Of a stretch of 64,000 nt of DNA, positions 27,399 through 42,429 are shown piece by piece. Position numbers and translations under genes: made by a program. Source of the DNA: Sycobia sp. Sy_11 (Eukaryota; Arthropoda; Insecta; Hymenoptera; Epichrysomallidae). The stretch spans positions 186,001 to 250,000 of the forward strand of contig JACCIC010000139.1 in the NCBI GenBank assembly GCA_018907035.1, given 5' to 3'. Numbering within the stretch: position 1 is the first letter of the stretch; every line of letters begins with the position of its first letter. The notes below the pieces were generated by a model that was not told the DNA's origin, ran no database searches, and saw only the letters and a list, made by a program, of their open reading frames with translations.

Positions 27399-29671
27399 GT
27401 ATAGGTTTATTCGACCAAAAAAAAAGAAAAACGTCGGAGCCCGATGTAGTTCACCGACGGGTTTCTTTTTTTACTCGCGTTCCGAACTGAAGTATTTATA
27501 CTACTTTCGCGTAATTGAAGATTTATCGAATCGAGGAAAAAGGAGCTTTAAAAAGGAACTTATTTATTGGGCTACGATAAAAACTCATTTAAAATACAAC
27601 CAATGAGGCATTATAAATAAGGATATCGTGTTCGGCGTGTAGGCGAATTTTATGTCCTTCAAGGTACTTTGACGCTAAATCGAATCGGTAATGGTGTTTT
27701 TTCCCCTTTTTTTCTTTAGAAATAATCGGAATTTTAAAGCAGAATGTTTTTTTGTTCGTGAATTTATAAACGTGCACTTTAGGTACTGTTAAGGTTATGT
27801 AAGGGACTTCTCGTTCACCTCTACAAATAAAAAAACAAATTGACTAAATAAGTACGTGCGCTTGATCACAAGTACACAATTGCAGCCATTATCGAAATCA
27901 TTTGTTTTTCCATTAGACGAAAAAACTGAATTGACAGCTCAAACCAGCGATGTAAGTAGCCTTGAAATTAGCCACAGTTTCGAATGTTTCTATTATTGTT
28001 CATCTATTTGTTTTTTTTTTAGTTGTTCTGAAAAGCACTGGCAAACACGTGTAGTCGGGAAAAATTTTTTTTTAACATTTGAAGAAAACTTATAATACAA
28101 TCTAATGTAGTAAGTAGCACGCGAGGCCTCGCGTATGTGAACAACAAAACACAAAAAGTAAAAAAAAACGAAAAACCAAAAGGGTTAAATCATCATTAAA
28201 AATATAATAAGCAGTAAAAAAAGAAAATCCAAGAAAGTCAAACGTGCAAAACTCAAAAACGAGGTTATTTTGGTGGGGTGTTGGGAGGGGGCGGGGGCAG
28301 GGGGATTTTTTGACGTTTTTATCCGTTTTGGACCGCTGGTATTTTGTAATGATATATCTAGGGTATATGGAAGAATTGAACCGAATGAAGAGGCTGAACG
28401 GTGAAAGTTTCGACGGGTTCCGATTAATAAAAACAAATGTATTGTAATGGTAATTGTACTAATTCATGACTATATAATACACCGATACGTTATCACCATA
28501 CAAGAATGCCATTTCCATTTTATATCTAATACTTGGCGAAAATTTATTTTATTCCACAAATACGAATAAAGCAAACTTGGCAATGATATGACAATGATTA
28601 GTTCTTCATCTATTATCATCAAATTATTTTAACAATCGCAAGCAGTTCGAGAATTAACTGGATTTCCTTGCTATGCGAAATCGAAAAGATATTCCAACGC
28701 ATTAAAGCGATGTAATAAGTCTCTATTTGGGCATTGAAACCATTTAAAATTTGGACAATTGAACATTTTGTTCGTTTAAATAAAGTCTAACGATATTATA
28801 GACAATTTATCAGTACATTTATCTTACTTTTAATTTTGAGGCACTAATCGATCGTCGTTGAGATTTTTTTTTTTTCGTTTTATTATTTTTCTTTTGCCGT
28901 CGTCGTTGTCTTCACCTAAGAAAGGGTGTGTAATAGGCGATGTAATACTGCGTACGCGATGAAGGGAGTGGGGGGGGGGGTGAAATAAAAACATGGATAA
29001 AATGAGAAACAACGAGAGACGCAGCTGTGATGTGTATTTATAATCTCATGGCGATCGTGTTTCTTGGGGTATTTGAAGTATCGAGTCAAGTGTGATGGGC
29101 GATTTATGGGTTTGGGAGGTACAGTTGGCATGTATCAAACCAAAGATTAATAAACTTCAACTTCACTGGCGATTAATAATCAAATTCAACAACAAAAACA
29201 ACCTAATGGTTATACAGAGCACGCCACATCGCGGAGAAAGAAAAAGGAAGACTTTGCTGGGTTTTCTTTTTTTTCTTTTATTTCACGTTTTTTTTGGAGC
29301 GAGTTACGTTAAATATTTTCGTTATGTCGACTCGTAAATGTAAATATCGACAAAACAAAACGCGGGAAATCGCACTAGTCATGCGGGTCAAAATGTGTCA
29401 TTAGAGTTTTTTTTTCTTCTTTTTTTTTTGTATTTATTGTCGTCTCTCTCTCTCTCTTTCTCCCGATTTTCGTTCATTGGCAAAACGTGCTTGGCGGTTG
29501 CTTTATTTTTTTTCTTTCTTTATTTTTCGGTTGTTCGTTTTGCGCCGAGTAAGTCGTCTCAAGCGGACTTACCATTCTTTTTTTGGACAACGACTTTGGC
29601 TGCGACTATTACCGTGGTAGGAGAGTTTGTTCTCGAGCAACGAAGTTTTGAGTGGTTGGATGTAGTAGAAG

Positions 29672-29711
<40 letters not shown>

Positions 29712-30319
29712 AAGTAGTAGAAGTAGTAGAAGTAGTAGCATAGTGTCGTGCCAAGATAGGAGGAGTCCACAAGGCCAGTGTGATCGATACAAATATAATA
29801 AAGAAGGAGTACGATAAAAGACAGTCAGTGCATTTTTTTTTTTTTTTTTTTTTGGTTTTCTTTTCGTTCAAACATTTTTCTATCGGGCGCGAGGGCCATT
29901 ATTAAGCAAAATTATACAAAAATACTAGTAATAATAAGAATAACAACTGTTACAATAATTATTTAGTGTAAAAATACCAAAGATAACGGTATGTATCTAT
30001 ATAATAAGAAGGGGAATTGATTTCGGTTTCTTTCTCTTCTTTTTTAAACTCATATACAACATATCTTGCCGTTAACGGAATATTATGTACCGAAGGAGGA
30101 AGGCGCAAATTAAAAAGCGAGAGGAATTATCGAAACAAATAATAACGTCAAATTAAGTGAAAAAAAAAACGTTGATAAGAAAATAAAAACGGAATTGATT
30201 AATTAACTCGCCGGCTGTGCAATCAGCGGTTGGTGAATATATGTGTACAATTACACGTTCAGCCTCCCTACCATTCCAGGGAGCGCGCGGACGTGTTATC
30301 ACGTTCCTGTCGCTAATTT

Positions 30320-30379
<60 letters not shown>

Positions 30380-32607
30380 GCTCCGATTTCCAGTTCTGCG
30401 CTCGGGTATAAATTACGGACAGCTTAAGCGTTATAATTGAGAAGCGAAATGTTTTCAACCGAGTTTTTTTTTTTTGATCTATTTGCATATGAGAATAACG
30501 TAAATTTGACTCTGGATGGACTTGTAGGCGATGCAAGCGCGATGTTTTTCGATTAACGGAATTTTCATAGCAGTCGATTAACATTTAACAATGAGTTAAT
30601 CCTTAGCCCATATTTTTAACACTTTATCTTCAACTTTATTATAATTTATTTTTATCGTTAAGCGGTACATTTGATTTTCAATCATTTTTAGCTTTCTTGC
30701 GACAAGAATTATGGACGGTATAGAAATTTTTTTCCTCTTTCTTTTTTACACATTTACTTTCTTCACTTTCTAATCCGATCCGAATGAGTTTTCTCGGTAA
30801 TGACAGGAAATTTTTAAATCTACCTTAAGCGCTCGTATATAAAGCTTCATGGAACCGGGAATTAAGAGCAAAACAAAGGCAAACGACAATTTCCGCTAAC
30901 CGTTCGCGTACAATAATGTAACGTCTGTATGTAAATGTCTACGGACGCACGCGCGTAAAAGCAGACCGCGCGTATTCGACCCCGAGCTAAGAAATTCGAG
31001 CGCGTTCCTCGCCAAGCGGAGGCTCGCGCTCCTCCTCGTCCCTGTAACGACGCATCGCGTGCAAACCGAAGCCCGTTTACTAATGTTGGCAAGAGGGGGA
31101 GAGGGGAGGAGGAAGACCTCCAACCGAGCAAAGTCAAAACCGCGCGTTCTTCCCCTGTTCATATAGACATCTGGGTGTGTGTGTGCGCGCGCGCGTGTGT
31201 ATACGAGAAATAGACACCGACGGCTGCTCTTATATACATAAATCGATGGGCGCGGAGATATCCCGGATTGATTTTGCAAAATTGGCACAATGTATATAAT
31301 GAACCCTCCACTTTACCGCCACCTCCCCCTCCACTCGTGATTTTCGCAAAGTGCGACCGCGCTCGCGATATCGTCGTTTACATCGTAATTGCGATTATAT
31401 GTGTATGAATTACATGCATACACTGTACAGCGTAGAGAGGTTTCCGCGCGCTGCGCTTTTTTCCTTCCTCGCTCCACGATCGATCGCGGATGTAACGTGC
31501 ACGGCGCCGATACGTCCCATTAAAATCGCTGCGCTGAATTCCCCCCCCCCTCCTCGCCACCTCGCTCTAACCGTCTCTCGAATTACAACGGAAGCGTTAA
31601 CGCACGGGTCTACGGTCAAGGGTTGGGGGAGGGAGGATCAAAATTGACGGCAGCGCTCGCAGTGGCCGGCTCGTGCGATAGATGACCGCGATTGTTTTTC
31701 ACTTCCATCCCGCATAAGCGTTAGAAAAAAATCAAATAAGCCTTGCGGAATCGACGCGTATTTGTAAACTTCGCTGTTTGAATCGCTCTTTGTCGCCTTG
31801 AAGCTGTACTTTGTTTTTTCTTTTTTTTTTACAATAAGCGAGTTGTCAAATTTTCGTCTCGATCTTTGGCTTAGATTGGCGCGTATAAAAAGAAGTGAAA
31901 ACGAGCCTGGAAGAGGCCGACGAGTATATAAGCTTACCTTGTACATTGTACTTTTTCCGACATTTACAGGGGCGGGATGAGGGGAGGGGGGGGCCGTACT
32001 GCCGTTGCAACACGTTACAATCGGCGATACAGTTAACGACGTGAGAATATCGATTAGCTCAGCCCTTTTTATTGGCACTGCGATAATTGATAATCCGCGT
32101 CGTTCGCGACTAGCGCGAGGGCGATTAGATTAGAAATTTTCTCCCCTCCCGCCTATTTATAGCATTGAAATTGGCTTTTCGAAGAGCTTTATCGCGCGAG
32201 GATTCGGGCTATTTCATTAATAGACCGTTATCGGGGGGGGGGGGGAGATTTTTCTTTTGGGGGTGGAGGGAGGGGGAAATTCACGATCAATTTGCTTTTC
32301 GGCGAGTCTGACGTCAACGCGCGGCACACGTGAATTAAAAAATTTCAAGAACTATAAGTGGCAGGATAGTGATCGAGGGAGGGGGGGGGGAGGAGGTGTT
32401 CAGTCGAATCGAACCAGTTGAAAGCGTTAATACGCGATTAGTTAATTGTGCCAGCGAATATCTGTTCCGATTAGACAGTTCGGTTAACAATTAGATTGAT
32501 GGTGTCGACATTAAAATTCGGATACAAAAATTTCTTATATATTGTTCGTTAAATAGAAATATCCGAAATCCCTCGAGTGCAAAACAAGATCGGAGCGTAT
32601 ATCTATC

Positions 32608-32667
<60 letters not shown>

Positions 32668-32895
32668 TATTGAAGTCAGATGAACGTATTCTCATATTCC
32701 TTGATCTCATATATTCCTCATATATTTCTGATTCTCTCATTGATATGTATGCATACATAAGATCATCCGAATCTGTATAATATCGGCGAAATATACTGAG
32801 GCACGTTTTGCAAGGGGCGAACGAGAGCGGTGACACGAAATGGGGCGTACGGCGATCGGGATGCTTTTGGCGAATATGACTACTAAAATATAGAA

Positions 32896-32949
<54 letters not shown>

Positions 32950-33832
32950 GTATATATTTATATGTGTATAGTAGACATATTATGTACGAGCGAGGGATGA
33001 AAGTGGTGCAATGAAAGTTTCAATTGCTATTTATTAAAATAAATAAATGAACAATGATAGTATATACTAATCTTCCTGAAAATACAGTCGAACTTCAGTC
33101 GAAGCAGCTTTGTTTCTCCGTATGGTACAGTTTATAAATAGGTTTCCTATATAATAGGAACATTCGATTTTATAAATACATATGTATATCAATGTGTACA
33201 CAAAACATATGGACACGCGTTATTTGATATTATCGATGCGAGAAAAAAGTAATTAGACCGCGCTGGAAAGAGGCATTTCTCGATAATACTATTTTTTTTA
33301 TCTCTTATTAAATGCCAGACGGTTACATCGACTGCGTCAGACCAAGTGAGAAAGAAGCATGCGACGCTAGAATCCAAATTGTCTATATATATATATATAA
33401 GATATTGTATAAAACGTGTTGCTCATGATTAGATAAAAAACAATTTTTTGTCATATACACAAAAGAAATTAAGTAAATTGATAATCGAAGTAATGCAGAA
33501 AGTACTTGATAGTATCATAATAATAGCGTGGCAGTAGTAATAATAAAAGAGATGTCAGGCTTAAATGTAGATGGATCGTGCCTTGAATAATGTATTTAAA
33601 AAAAAAAACAGAATGAGAAGAAGATAGAGGGAAACGTGAAGAGAACAAAATAAATAAAATATCAAAAGAGATACGAAATCAGTGATGTGAGAGCGGCGCT
33701 TTAATGGCTGATTAATAATACACATTATTTACATATACAGAAAGAAATACGTACATCATACAGAATGTGAGATAGGCAAAAAGATTCCATATCACTTTTT
33801 GGATGCAGGAGTAAAAAATTCAAATATATAAA

Positions 33833-33887
<55 letters not shown>

Positions 33888-33975
33888 ACACTTCGAATGA
33901 AGATATGGATAGTGTAAGAAAAAACAGAAAGAAAATCCGTATCTACGTTTACAACATACAATGTAGGTCGAAGAA

Positions 33976-34027
<52 letters not shown>

Positions 34028-35489
34028 ATATGCACAGGTAGGGTTGAATTAAAGTGTATATAGAATATAGTATATCTCCTTTTTTTCCTGTACATGGTCA
34101 AATAAAATTGTCTGCGCCAGCACGCGCGAGCAAATAAAACAAGGTATTATGAATATATATAGAGAGGATATGGACAAATCATAAAATATTATACGTGGAT
34201 TTCTATAGTAAAGAAGAAGAGAAATAATAGAAAACTATAAAGTTTCGGCACATAGACACTATCTAGATAGCTACGTAGGAAAATCTATGTATATGTAGAT
34301 ATAACGAAAAGAAAAAACCGAAGCATTCAATATCTATATAATATAGTATAGTATAATATAGTATGTATAAATCGAGGAATAAATAAGATTGAATGATACT
34401 TCTTACCATCTGTCCGTGCAGCAATAAATTTCGAGAATGAGAAAAAAAAAGAGAGAAATATACATTTTTAATTGTTCTCATAATTATAATCGACGTTGTG
34501 TAATATTATATGAAAGAAAGTTCGTGATAAAGCTTTGATTTTATTTTAACGAGAAAGGGGTTTGTACAAAGGCGCTAATTAACATTACAGGCGTCGCATT
34601 CCGCGACGACGACAACACAAAAGACTATGATTATAAAAGCCAATAATGCGGCGATTCGCGGAGCTTAGCGAAATAATCGATCAAGTACAACGAGGCGATA
34701 CTGCGAGTCGTCGCATTACGGCGTGGATATTTTAGTTTGTATAACTTTTCATTTTTTTATCGTCACTGTTGTTAAATTTTGACAATTCTTAGAAAATCGA
34801 GTTGAAAAAAGGTTTTTTTTTTTTTGTTTTTTCGTTTTTATACGCGGAAAGCCGTCGCTTAACTCTTGCACGTTTTCGCGTGCACGTATACGTAATGTGA
34901 ATCATGAAAGGCGCGAGGCGATTAAATCGATTTACGGGGCAGGCGCAAGGGGTAAGCGAGCGACCTTCCAATTATTGCCGTTACTTTTGAACAGGCAATA
35001 AGACGGGGATAATAAATTAATACATATGTGTGGATGATTTAAAGATTGCTAGATGAAAACGAACATTACCTTCTTCCAGCGCGTCGTCCCCGTCGCTCAT
35101 GAGCTCGTCGTCCGAGCAAATGTTCAGGACGTTCACCAGCATTTCCGTGACTGCGCGCACAGGAGTCGGGCAAAGAGGCAGAATGATATCCATTAGTGAG
35201 AGGGTTAAAATTCGTGGAGGCATATGTATATCGTATATTATTTTAATATTAGACTCCGGTAGACAATGAGCAACGCTGCTAAAACGAAGAACGACATCGT
35301 TAAACTCGTTAGATATTAGTGTGAAGGAAAAGGCAAGAGCTTTTTCCCGATTTGCCCTTGATAGACAAGCAAATGATCATCGATCGAGTTTACGAAATCG
35401 ACTTCTTCGTTCATAGGGCGACCGCTAAAATTGTTAATTCATCTTTTTCTCCCATCTTCCATGAGAAGCACAATGTTGTTAAAAAAAAA

Positions 35490-35522
<33 letters not shown>

Positions 35523-35915
35523 CATTATAATTTTATTAATAACCGAAACAATTACTGAATTTTTTTTAGTATATATACTAGCAGATATGAGAATTAACGA
35601 GAGTGACGATCGTTAAAATTTTTTAAATGGCTGCCAAAATTTTTTTTTTAACAAAACTGTGTGGGACACATTGTATTGAGACACACGCAGACTCTTGCAC
35701 GCGCTAATACACATATAAATACCTTTTTCACCAACGAAAGGCAGGGACCACGTGAAGACGTCCATGAAATTGGGCAGCCAGTACGGGTGTGGCGAGCAAT
35801 TGAATTGCCTGATGTTCATCACGTTGTTCTCGTATTTCAGCACGGCCGCCTAGATTCATACATAAACGGATTCAGAAGCAGAAAATTAATCGTAAACTCG
35901 ACATTAGTTTAGCGC

Positions 35916-35979
<64 letters not shown>

Positions 35980-38900
35980 ATATGTATATATATATAAACG
36001 TTAAACCGCGGCCGAATTATCGCGCAAAATTAGCCTCGTCCATGGTGCGCGTAAGCGCCGCAAAATGATCCATAAGCGCTCCCTCCATCCGCCCCTTTCT
36101 GGGAGGGCGCGCTTATCGCGATTATAATGCAAATATCGAAACACTGCGCGATCGGGCAGCAAATTCATAGAGATTTCGTTGCCAGCTGAAAAATTTCAAT
36201 AGCTCGAAACTCATTTTTTTTTTTTTTATACGCTTGCGCCCGAAACTTTTCGGCGAGAAACCCCGCGAGCTTCCTCAAACTCTCCCCGTGCTGCACCTGG
36301 AATTGCTGCTTTTCCGTTTCATTGTCTCGGGGAGAAGTGTCGCCCGAAACCTGGGACTGCCTCGCCACGGTAGAATATTATTTTCTTGCTTTTCATGGCG
36401 AGCGCGCGCACGTGTCGGCTGAAACTAAGGGGTGGTGGGGGAGGAGCGAGTCGCCGAAAAAGTTTCGACGCTGCTTGATGTGCGCGCGGTACGACAGAGA
36501 AAAAGAAACGGTTAAATGAGCGTGGATGTTGAAAATTTTCTCGTTCTAATCCAGAGGGGGAAATTTATGAAACCAGGGATAATCGACGTTGCGTCGCTTT
36601 AGCAACCGTTTTGAACCCGTTCTGTCGCTGTGTTAAGAGCCATACGAATTTTTGAATTAATCAGTTTTTTTAAAAATGCTCTAAAATATCATCTAAATAA
36701 TATTTATTTTATATAATTAATTGATTAGAATTAAATTTTTTTTCACTCCTCGTGACTCTCTCATCCATGGATTTGCGATTGGTGTCACGCGTCCATTCGT
36801 TGAAGCTTATCCAAATCTATCGATCCCAATTGTTTGGCAGAAGACTGATTTAATCGTTGTATAAATTTCAATATTTACATCAACATATTTCTATTGATAA
36901 TAATGAAATTTTGTGCGTATTTTTTATAATAATCTGCCGGAGGAGGTAAGCGAATGGTTCACAAAGCTTCATAACAACAATTATTATCATCGGTTTTATT
37001 TACCATTTCCTGCTACGGATTCGAATGAAAACAAAAAGATTCAGTGTCAACATTTCGAAATTCCACACCACATGCCGGGCGAAAGCAAACTATTTTCTCA
37101 CTTTAATCGAGGAAAAATATTTGACATGTTAATAATCAAAAAAATTGTTTCAGCCATAGAGAATTCTTTTCTCGATATTTTTTTTCTCAAAATTTTCAGA
37201 TGAAAAAAAATTTAAGCGCAAACGTGGCACGGGAACGAGGCGTCAACTATTTACAAAATTATGCCATCGTTTAATTTATTTGAACTTCTTTTAACAGCAA
37301 TTCATTGAAATCGCAACGATATAAACATCTGTATTTATTTTAGGCAGCGAACGGGATTCACATGCACGGGAGCACATGCTAATATTATATACCTATAATT
37401 ATTATTATTTACCACTGAGTATCAAGAAATTGTCCAAGTTACGATTCTATAAAGAAAATCAAATATATTTTTATCCTATTTTTCGACAAGTAATGTTACG
37501 ATACTTTCAATAGCATTCGATGCTATTTTTATTAAAAAAAAATTTTTATATTTTACTTTAATTATCATCCAACTGCATTTCTACAACGTCATACGTATAA
37601 ATTTCCAACGGGAATCTATAACATTCGGTTAATCGATCACTTTTATCTGGACTGTATGCATTAAATATAAGAAAAAACGTTTTGCGTTCAAAGGGGCCTT
37701 AAGTCTCTTTAGTTTTAATTAAAGTACGACATTAAAGGGTATTATTTATTTGTCAAATGTTTCAGTAATCAATTTCCAACAGTTGAACATCTTTAAAATA
37801 AAAATTTTATGAATATAATTATATTCAGGCTTCTGAAATGATTTACTATTTACTTAATTTTTCGAAATAATAATGATAATTAATTTCTATATAAATACAT
37901 ATAAAATTATTGTATGTAGTTTATTCAAATAGTCGGATCCATTCGATCGATAACTAATTTTAAAATTATTTTTAAAATAAGTAAATTTACGCAAATAAAA
38001 CATAGTGGAAATACTAAAATCACAGAAAGTCTACAGATTTTCGAATTTATTTGTGCACGATTTGATCAACTATTTGAACAGATAAATTAAAAAGGTAAGG
38101 CATTTATTTTCTATTTGATTTAAGACACGTACTCAAGGTAAAGGCCATTGTTTAACCAGTCACCGTGGAGACTCCTCGCTGATAGTGGATTTCGCGCTGT
38201 TAAATCTTATATATACCCCTCTACGCTACTTCGGCCGCACGTAATCTTTTCGAGCTCCGGTGAAATTTCTACAATATCTGCAGCTTCAATAATAATCATT
38301 CACTCGGTAAATCGGATTTATTTTCGTTACTTTTCGCTCCCCCTTCCCCCACCCCCATCGCCGCTCGCGCGTCCATAAAACGGCCAAGTGAAAAATTGAC
38401 CGCTACGGTCATCAGCGTTAAAGCCTCCCATGATACGCGGTCGTAAACCAGCCGTCCGCGTGATAAACACACACACGCGCGCGTACACACACATACATAC
38501 ACATATGTGTATATACATAGGAGTGAATCGAATTACAAAGAGTCGCGCGTCGGCGTTCGCGGCAGCTGCGCGCGTGCTATTATTAATGCTCCTTTAATAA
38601 ATTGAGGAAAATCGAGGAGAGCGGAGTGGTCTCGAAAAGACTTTGAATGTCAAATCGTTTTTATAATTTATCGAGAATGCCGAAAGCGAAGCCGACGATT
38701 GCGAAAGGGAAAAACTTTATGCGCGCGCGGCTTTCAAAATTTAAAAAAAAAAAAAAAAAAACAGCAACAAAAAAAACTGTCCCCGAGTCTTCGATGCGGA
38801 TCGTTATTATTTTTCTAAATATACGAATCGATAGAAATTCTTGGGATCCGGTGTTAATTCGATCGGTATCTGTAGATACCGGTCATCGGATCAGCGATCG

Positions 38901-39189
38901 AATGTTCGTACCGGATTTCACCAAATTTCGAGATTTTGAGATCACAGCTATCGCATAAAGCGCGCTTATAGAGCTAAAAATAAAAATAAAAAAAAAACGC
39001 AATACCAAACTAGTGCCTTGACGATTGCAAAAACGGTCGGCCGCGAAATAATTCAATCTCGGACTCGACGTCGAACCGATTATTATACCGGCGCTCCGCG
39101 GGATTAATAATCAAATTTGTCAAAATGCCGCGCAACAATTCGAAGGGGAAAACGATCTATATAGATACATTTACTATAGTATATATTAT

Positions 39190-39221
<32 letters not shown>

Positions 39222-41463
39222 TATGTTATATTTGCGACATTATTTAAGTATTATTCATCTAAAAAAATATCCCCGTACAGACGAGCCTTGCGTCTTGTTT
39301 TACGGTGCAATCTCTTCCCTTTTGCTTTATTCTCCCATTTAGAAGCACTAACGCTCCATTCTTCTCCATTCTTCTCCGTCACAGTCTAAAAGTTGTTAAC
39401 AATTTTAGAAATTGAAAGATTACAATCTCGTTCTTCTATTTTGAAATATTTGTATCGAAATGAATATTAAAGGAAAACGTATTGAATCTTGACATGTTTC
39501 TTTAATTTTCAATCCATAATCTTACAAACATTTCTATTATTCTTATGTATCTCAAAAAAAAGTTATGACAAATATAAAAAACAAAACAAAAATAATAAGA
39601 TCGGTATGATGGACATACGAAATAATTCACCGACAAGGCCGATAAATTGTCCTTATACAATGTCAACCATCTCGTATTTAGATTTTATAAATTGCGATTG
39701 ATTAAGTACGATCGAATAATGGTGAAAATTATATCCAAAGAAGTTTCGATTTTATTTTATCAAAGAAAAAATCGTAACTTTTTATAAAAATTCTAGAAAT
39801 TCGTATTTTAATCATTCTCTCGTTGATTTGAATGTAAAATCTTCTCGACATATGAAACTTCGTTTAATGATATTTCAATAAATATACGAGATGAATTTTG
39901 AACGAAATTGACCGTTTTTTAATTGAAAAAGGATTTAAGAAATGAGAATTTTAGCAGAGTTTTTAGTCATTAAAGTAAAATCATTTTACGTACAAATATT
40001 TTTGCTCACATTAAAGATCGTGCGAAGCCGTTTCCACCTAACGCGTTAAATTTTTCTCTGGGTTATTTTCATAAAAATTATTTATAACTATGCCGCAATA
40101 TCCAAATATTATAGTTTTTCACGCTATTCTCTTTTCGAATATGCTCTGCCCGTTGCATTAGCAGTAGCTACTCTTAACAAATACTCGTATAGCCGAAAAA
40201 TGGTTCAAAAAAAAAATCCATGAAAACTATGAAATTTTTATTCGGCTTTTCTCGCTTTTCTGCGCGACGAATATCTGTTTGAAGCGATCGCTCCAATAAA
40301 GGCCGAGATCTCGTGACATAATCACATTTACCTTAAGATCACACACCGAGATATGGAAAATTCAAAATGGTGAATCCAAGGTGAATTTGGCGTTTCTTAC
40401 ATTTTCGCAATAATAAGATTGATGCATGCTTTAGTACATACTCCTTATTATTTTCCAGGATTAATAGAACAAAAACAAGGACACCGATGAATTACCAGAC
40501 AATTATGCATTATGTCATTTTCGTTAAAGAATTAAGGTTTCTTTTTTTTTTTTTAAATAATCTAAGTCATGGTGCTATTTTGATACAAATAGTTATATTG
40601 CATGTATAACTAAATATATACGCGAATCACGTGCGCATATGACAATTATTTTAAAAATAGTACTTAAAAATAGCTCGTAATCTTCAAAGTGAAAAACTAC
40701 CTCGTGCAGTCCGCCATTACGATTCCATATCTCAACGGATAATATATGGCTTTCTGAATGTCTCAAAGAAACGAAACCGAATCAAAATCCAATCTTATGT
40801 ATTTACTTATTATTCTTTTTTTCCATCATACTACTAATATTTGTCAAAATGGAAAAATAAAGGATTAAAATTTTCAAACATGCTTACGAACGTTTGTTTT
40901 TCTTCTTTATGGAAATAATAAATAAATATAAATCTTTACAAATCTATAATTTTAGGTGGAACGACTCGAATTATCGAAGTATTTTCATCTTTAAATCCTC
41001 CCTTTACTATTCTCGTGGCATTTCAAAATTAATGTCTCAACGTTTTATATACAAATTACGGATATCCGTCGATTATACAAATACACGGACTACCTTCCCC
41101 TCTCGAAGCGGCGATAAGACAGCGCCATAAATATCGGAAATACGGTAAAGAAAAAAAAAAGAAGAAGAAAAAGAAGAATAGAGAAGAGAATCCAAACCTT
41201 GTTGTTGTAGACGTCGAGATAATTGGGGGCGCTGAAGATGGTTATCAGCGATGGGAAGCCCGTCGTCTGCGACTTGCGATACATGCGGTAGCCGGCGTCC
41301 TGCGCCTCGTGCGCCCTGATGATGCTCAGGAGATTGTTGTTCTGTAGGAAGTCGCAGCACGCCGCGTAACTGCGCCACGGGCGGATGGAACAGAAAGTGA
41401 GAGCTGTCGTTAGTTCGGCCGCTACCTTTTCCCTTATTCGCTTGTAATCTTATGCATATCATG

Positions 41464-41503
<40 letters not shown>

Positions 41504-42373
41504 ATATATTATGTATAATGAGCCGCATTCCCTTCAAGACTGACGTAGTGATGCTCGAATTCTTTTTGTTGAAAAATCATCAAATGGTGAAAAATAAATA
41601 TTTTTATCGATATAGAAACGTTAATATCCGAAGAATCTATACCTTTTTATCTAAAATTATGTTAAATAATTTAGATATGAATGAAATGGAAATTCTCGTT
41701 AAATAGGTGGTAATAATAATGAGTATGCTCGTAATGAAAAGAAAATTTCTTAAGAATTAGAAAAATGAAATAAATATTTGTATAAAAAAAACATTGAGTT
41801 TCTATTATTATAACAAATTTTTCTACAATTCTACTACATTTATTTATTTATTTTTTTTATTATGACTTAAACAAGTCACTTTTATTGATATGCTTATAAC
41901 TATTACAGGTTTTTATTAAAATAAAATTAGAAAAACTGATGATTTTAAAAATAACTATCGATAAACGTTAATTAAGTATTTTGATTTCAATGTTCATTAA
42001 AGAAAGTTAAAAAAATATGTTATTTTAATAATCGAATCTTCAATTCGCGAGCGAAATCGTTATACACTTTGAAAAAATAGACGTTTAAAATCATCGGCAG
42101 GTAATGTAAAAAAAAAAAAACAGAAAAAAGAACTTATTACTACTTTCTAATAAGAGTGCGGGGCATCATTATGGGAGGGAGCTCGATAAAGGCCGCGGCT
42201 CAAGGTCGACAAATATTGGGAGAGAATCGCACGCGTCCTGCTGGCTGACCTAACACTGATTAGCTTCACTTGACGCTCGGGCCCTCTCTATTCCTTTCAC
42301 CCTTGACCGGCGTCGAAATGTATATGATTATTTCTCGAGGCATTTTACACACACACATACAAATACACACATA

Positions 42374-42429
<56 letters not shown>

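Larger units (their letters stand above)
14624..35069 (-). other. Calcineurin A giant intron (20.4 kb)
   Basis: GT-AG intron between the acidic-linker and calmodulin-binding exons. It carries about fourteen long TA arrays, TG, CT, AGT and AGC repeats, homopolymer runs, G-rich runs (near 25.27, 25.49, 28.28, 28.97, 31.99, 32.24 and 32.38 kb) and CpG-rich patches (about 21.3-22.7, 25.2, 27.0-27.25 and 30.9-31.6 kb). No conserved exon recognised. Possible regulatory sites (two DR1-like motifs at 23.88 and 24.22 kb) are weak. Confidence 0.85.

Noticed and set aside
38865..38882. Palindrome CGGTATCTGTAGATACCG
   Set aside because: Short and isolated; likely chance.
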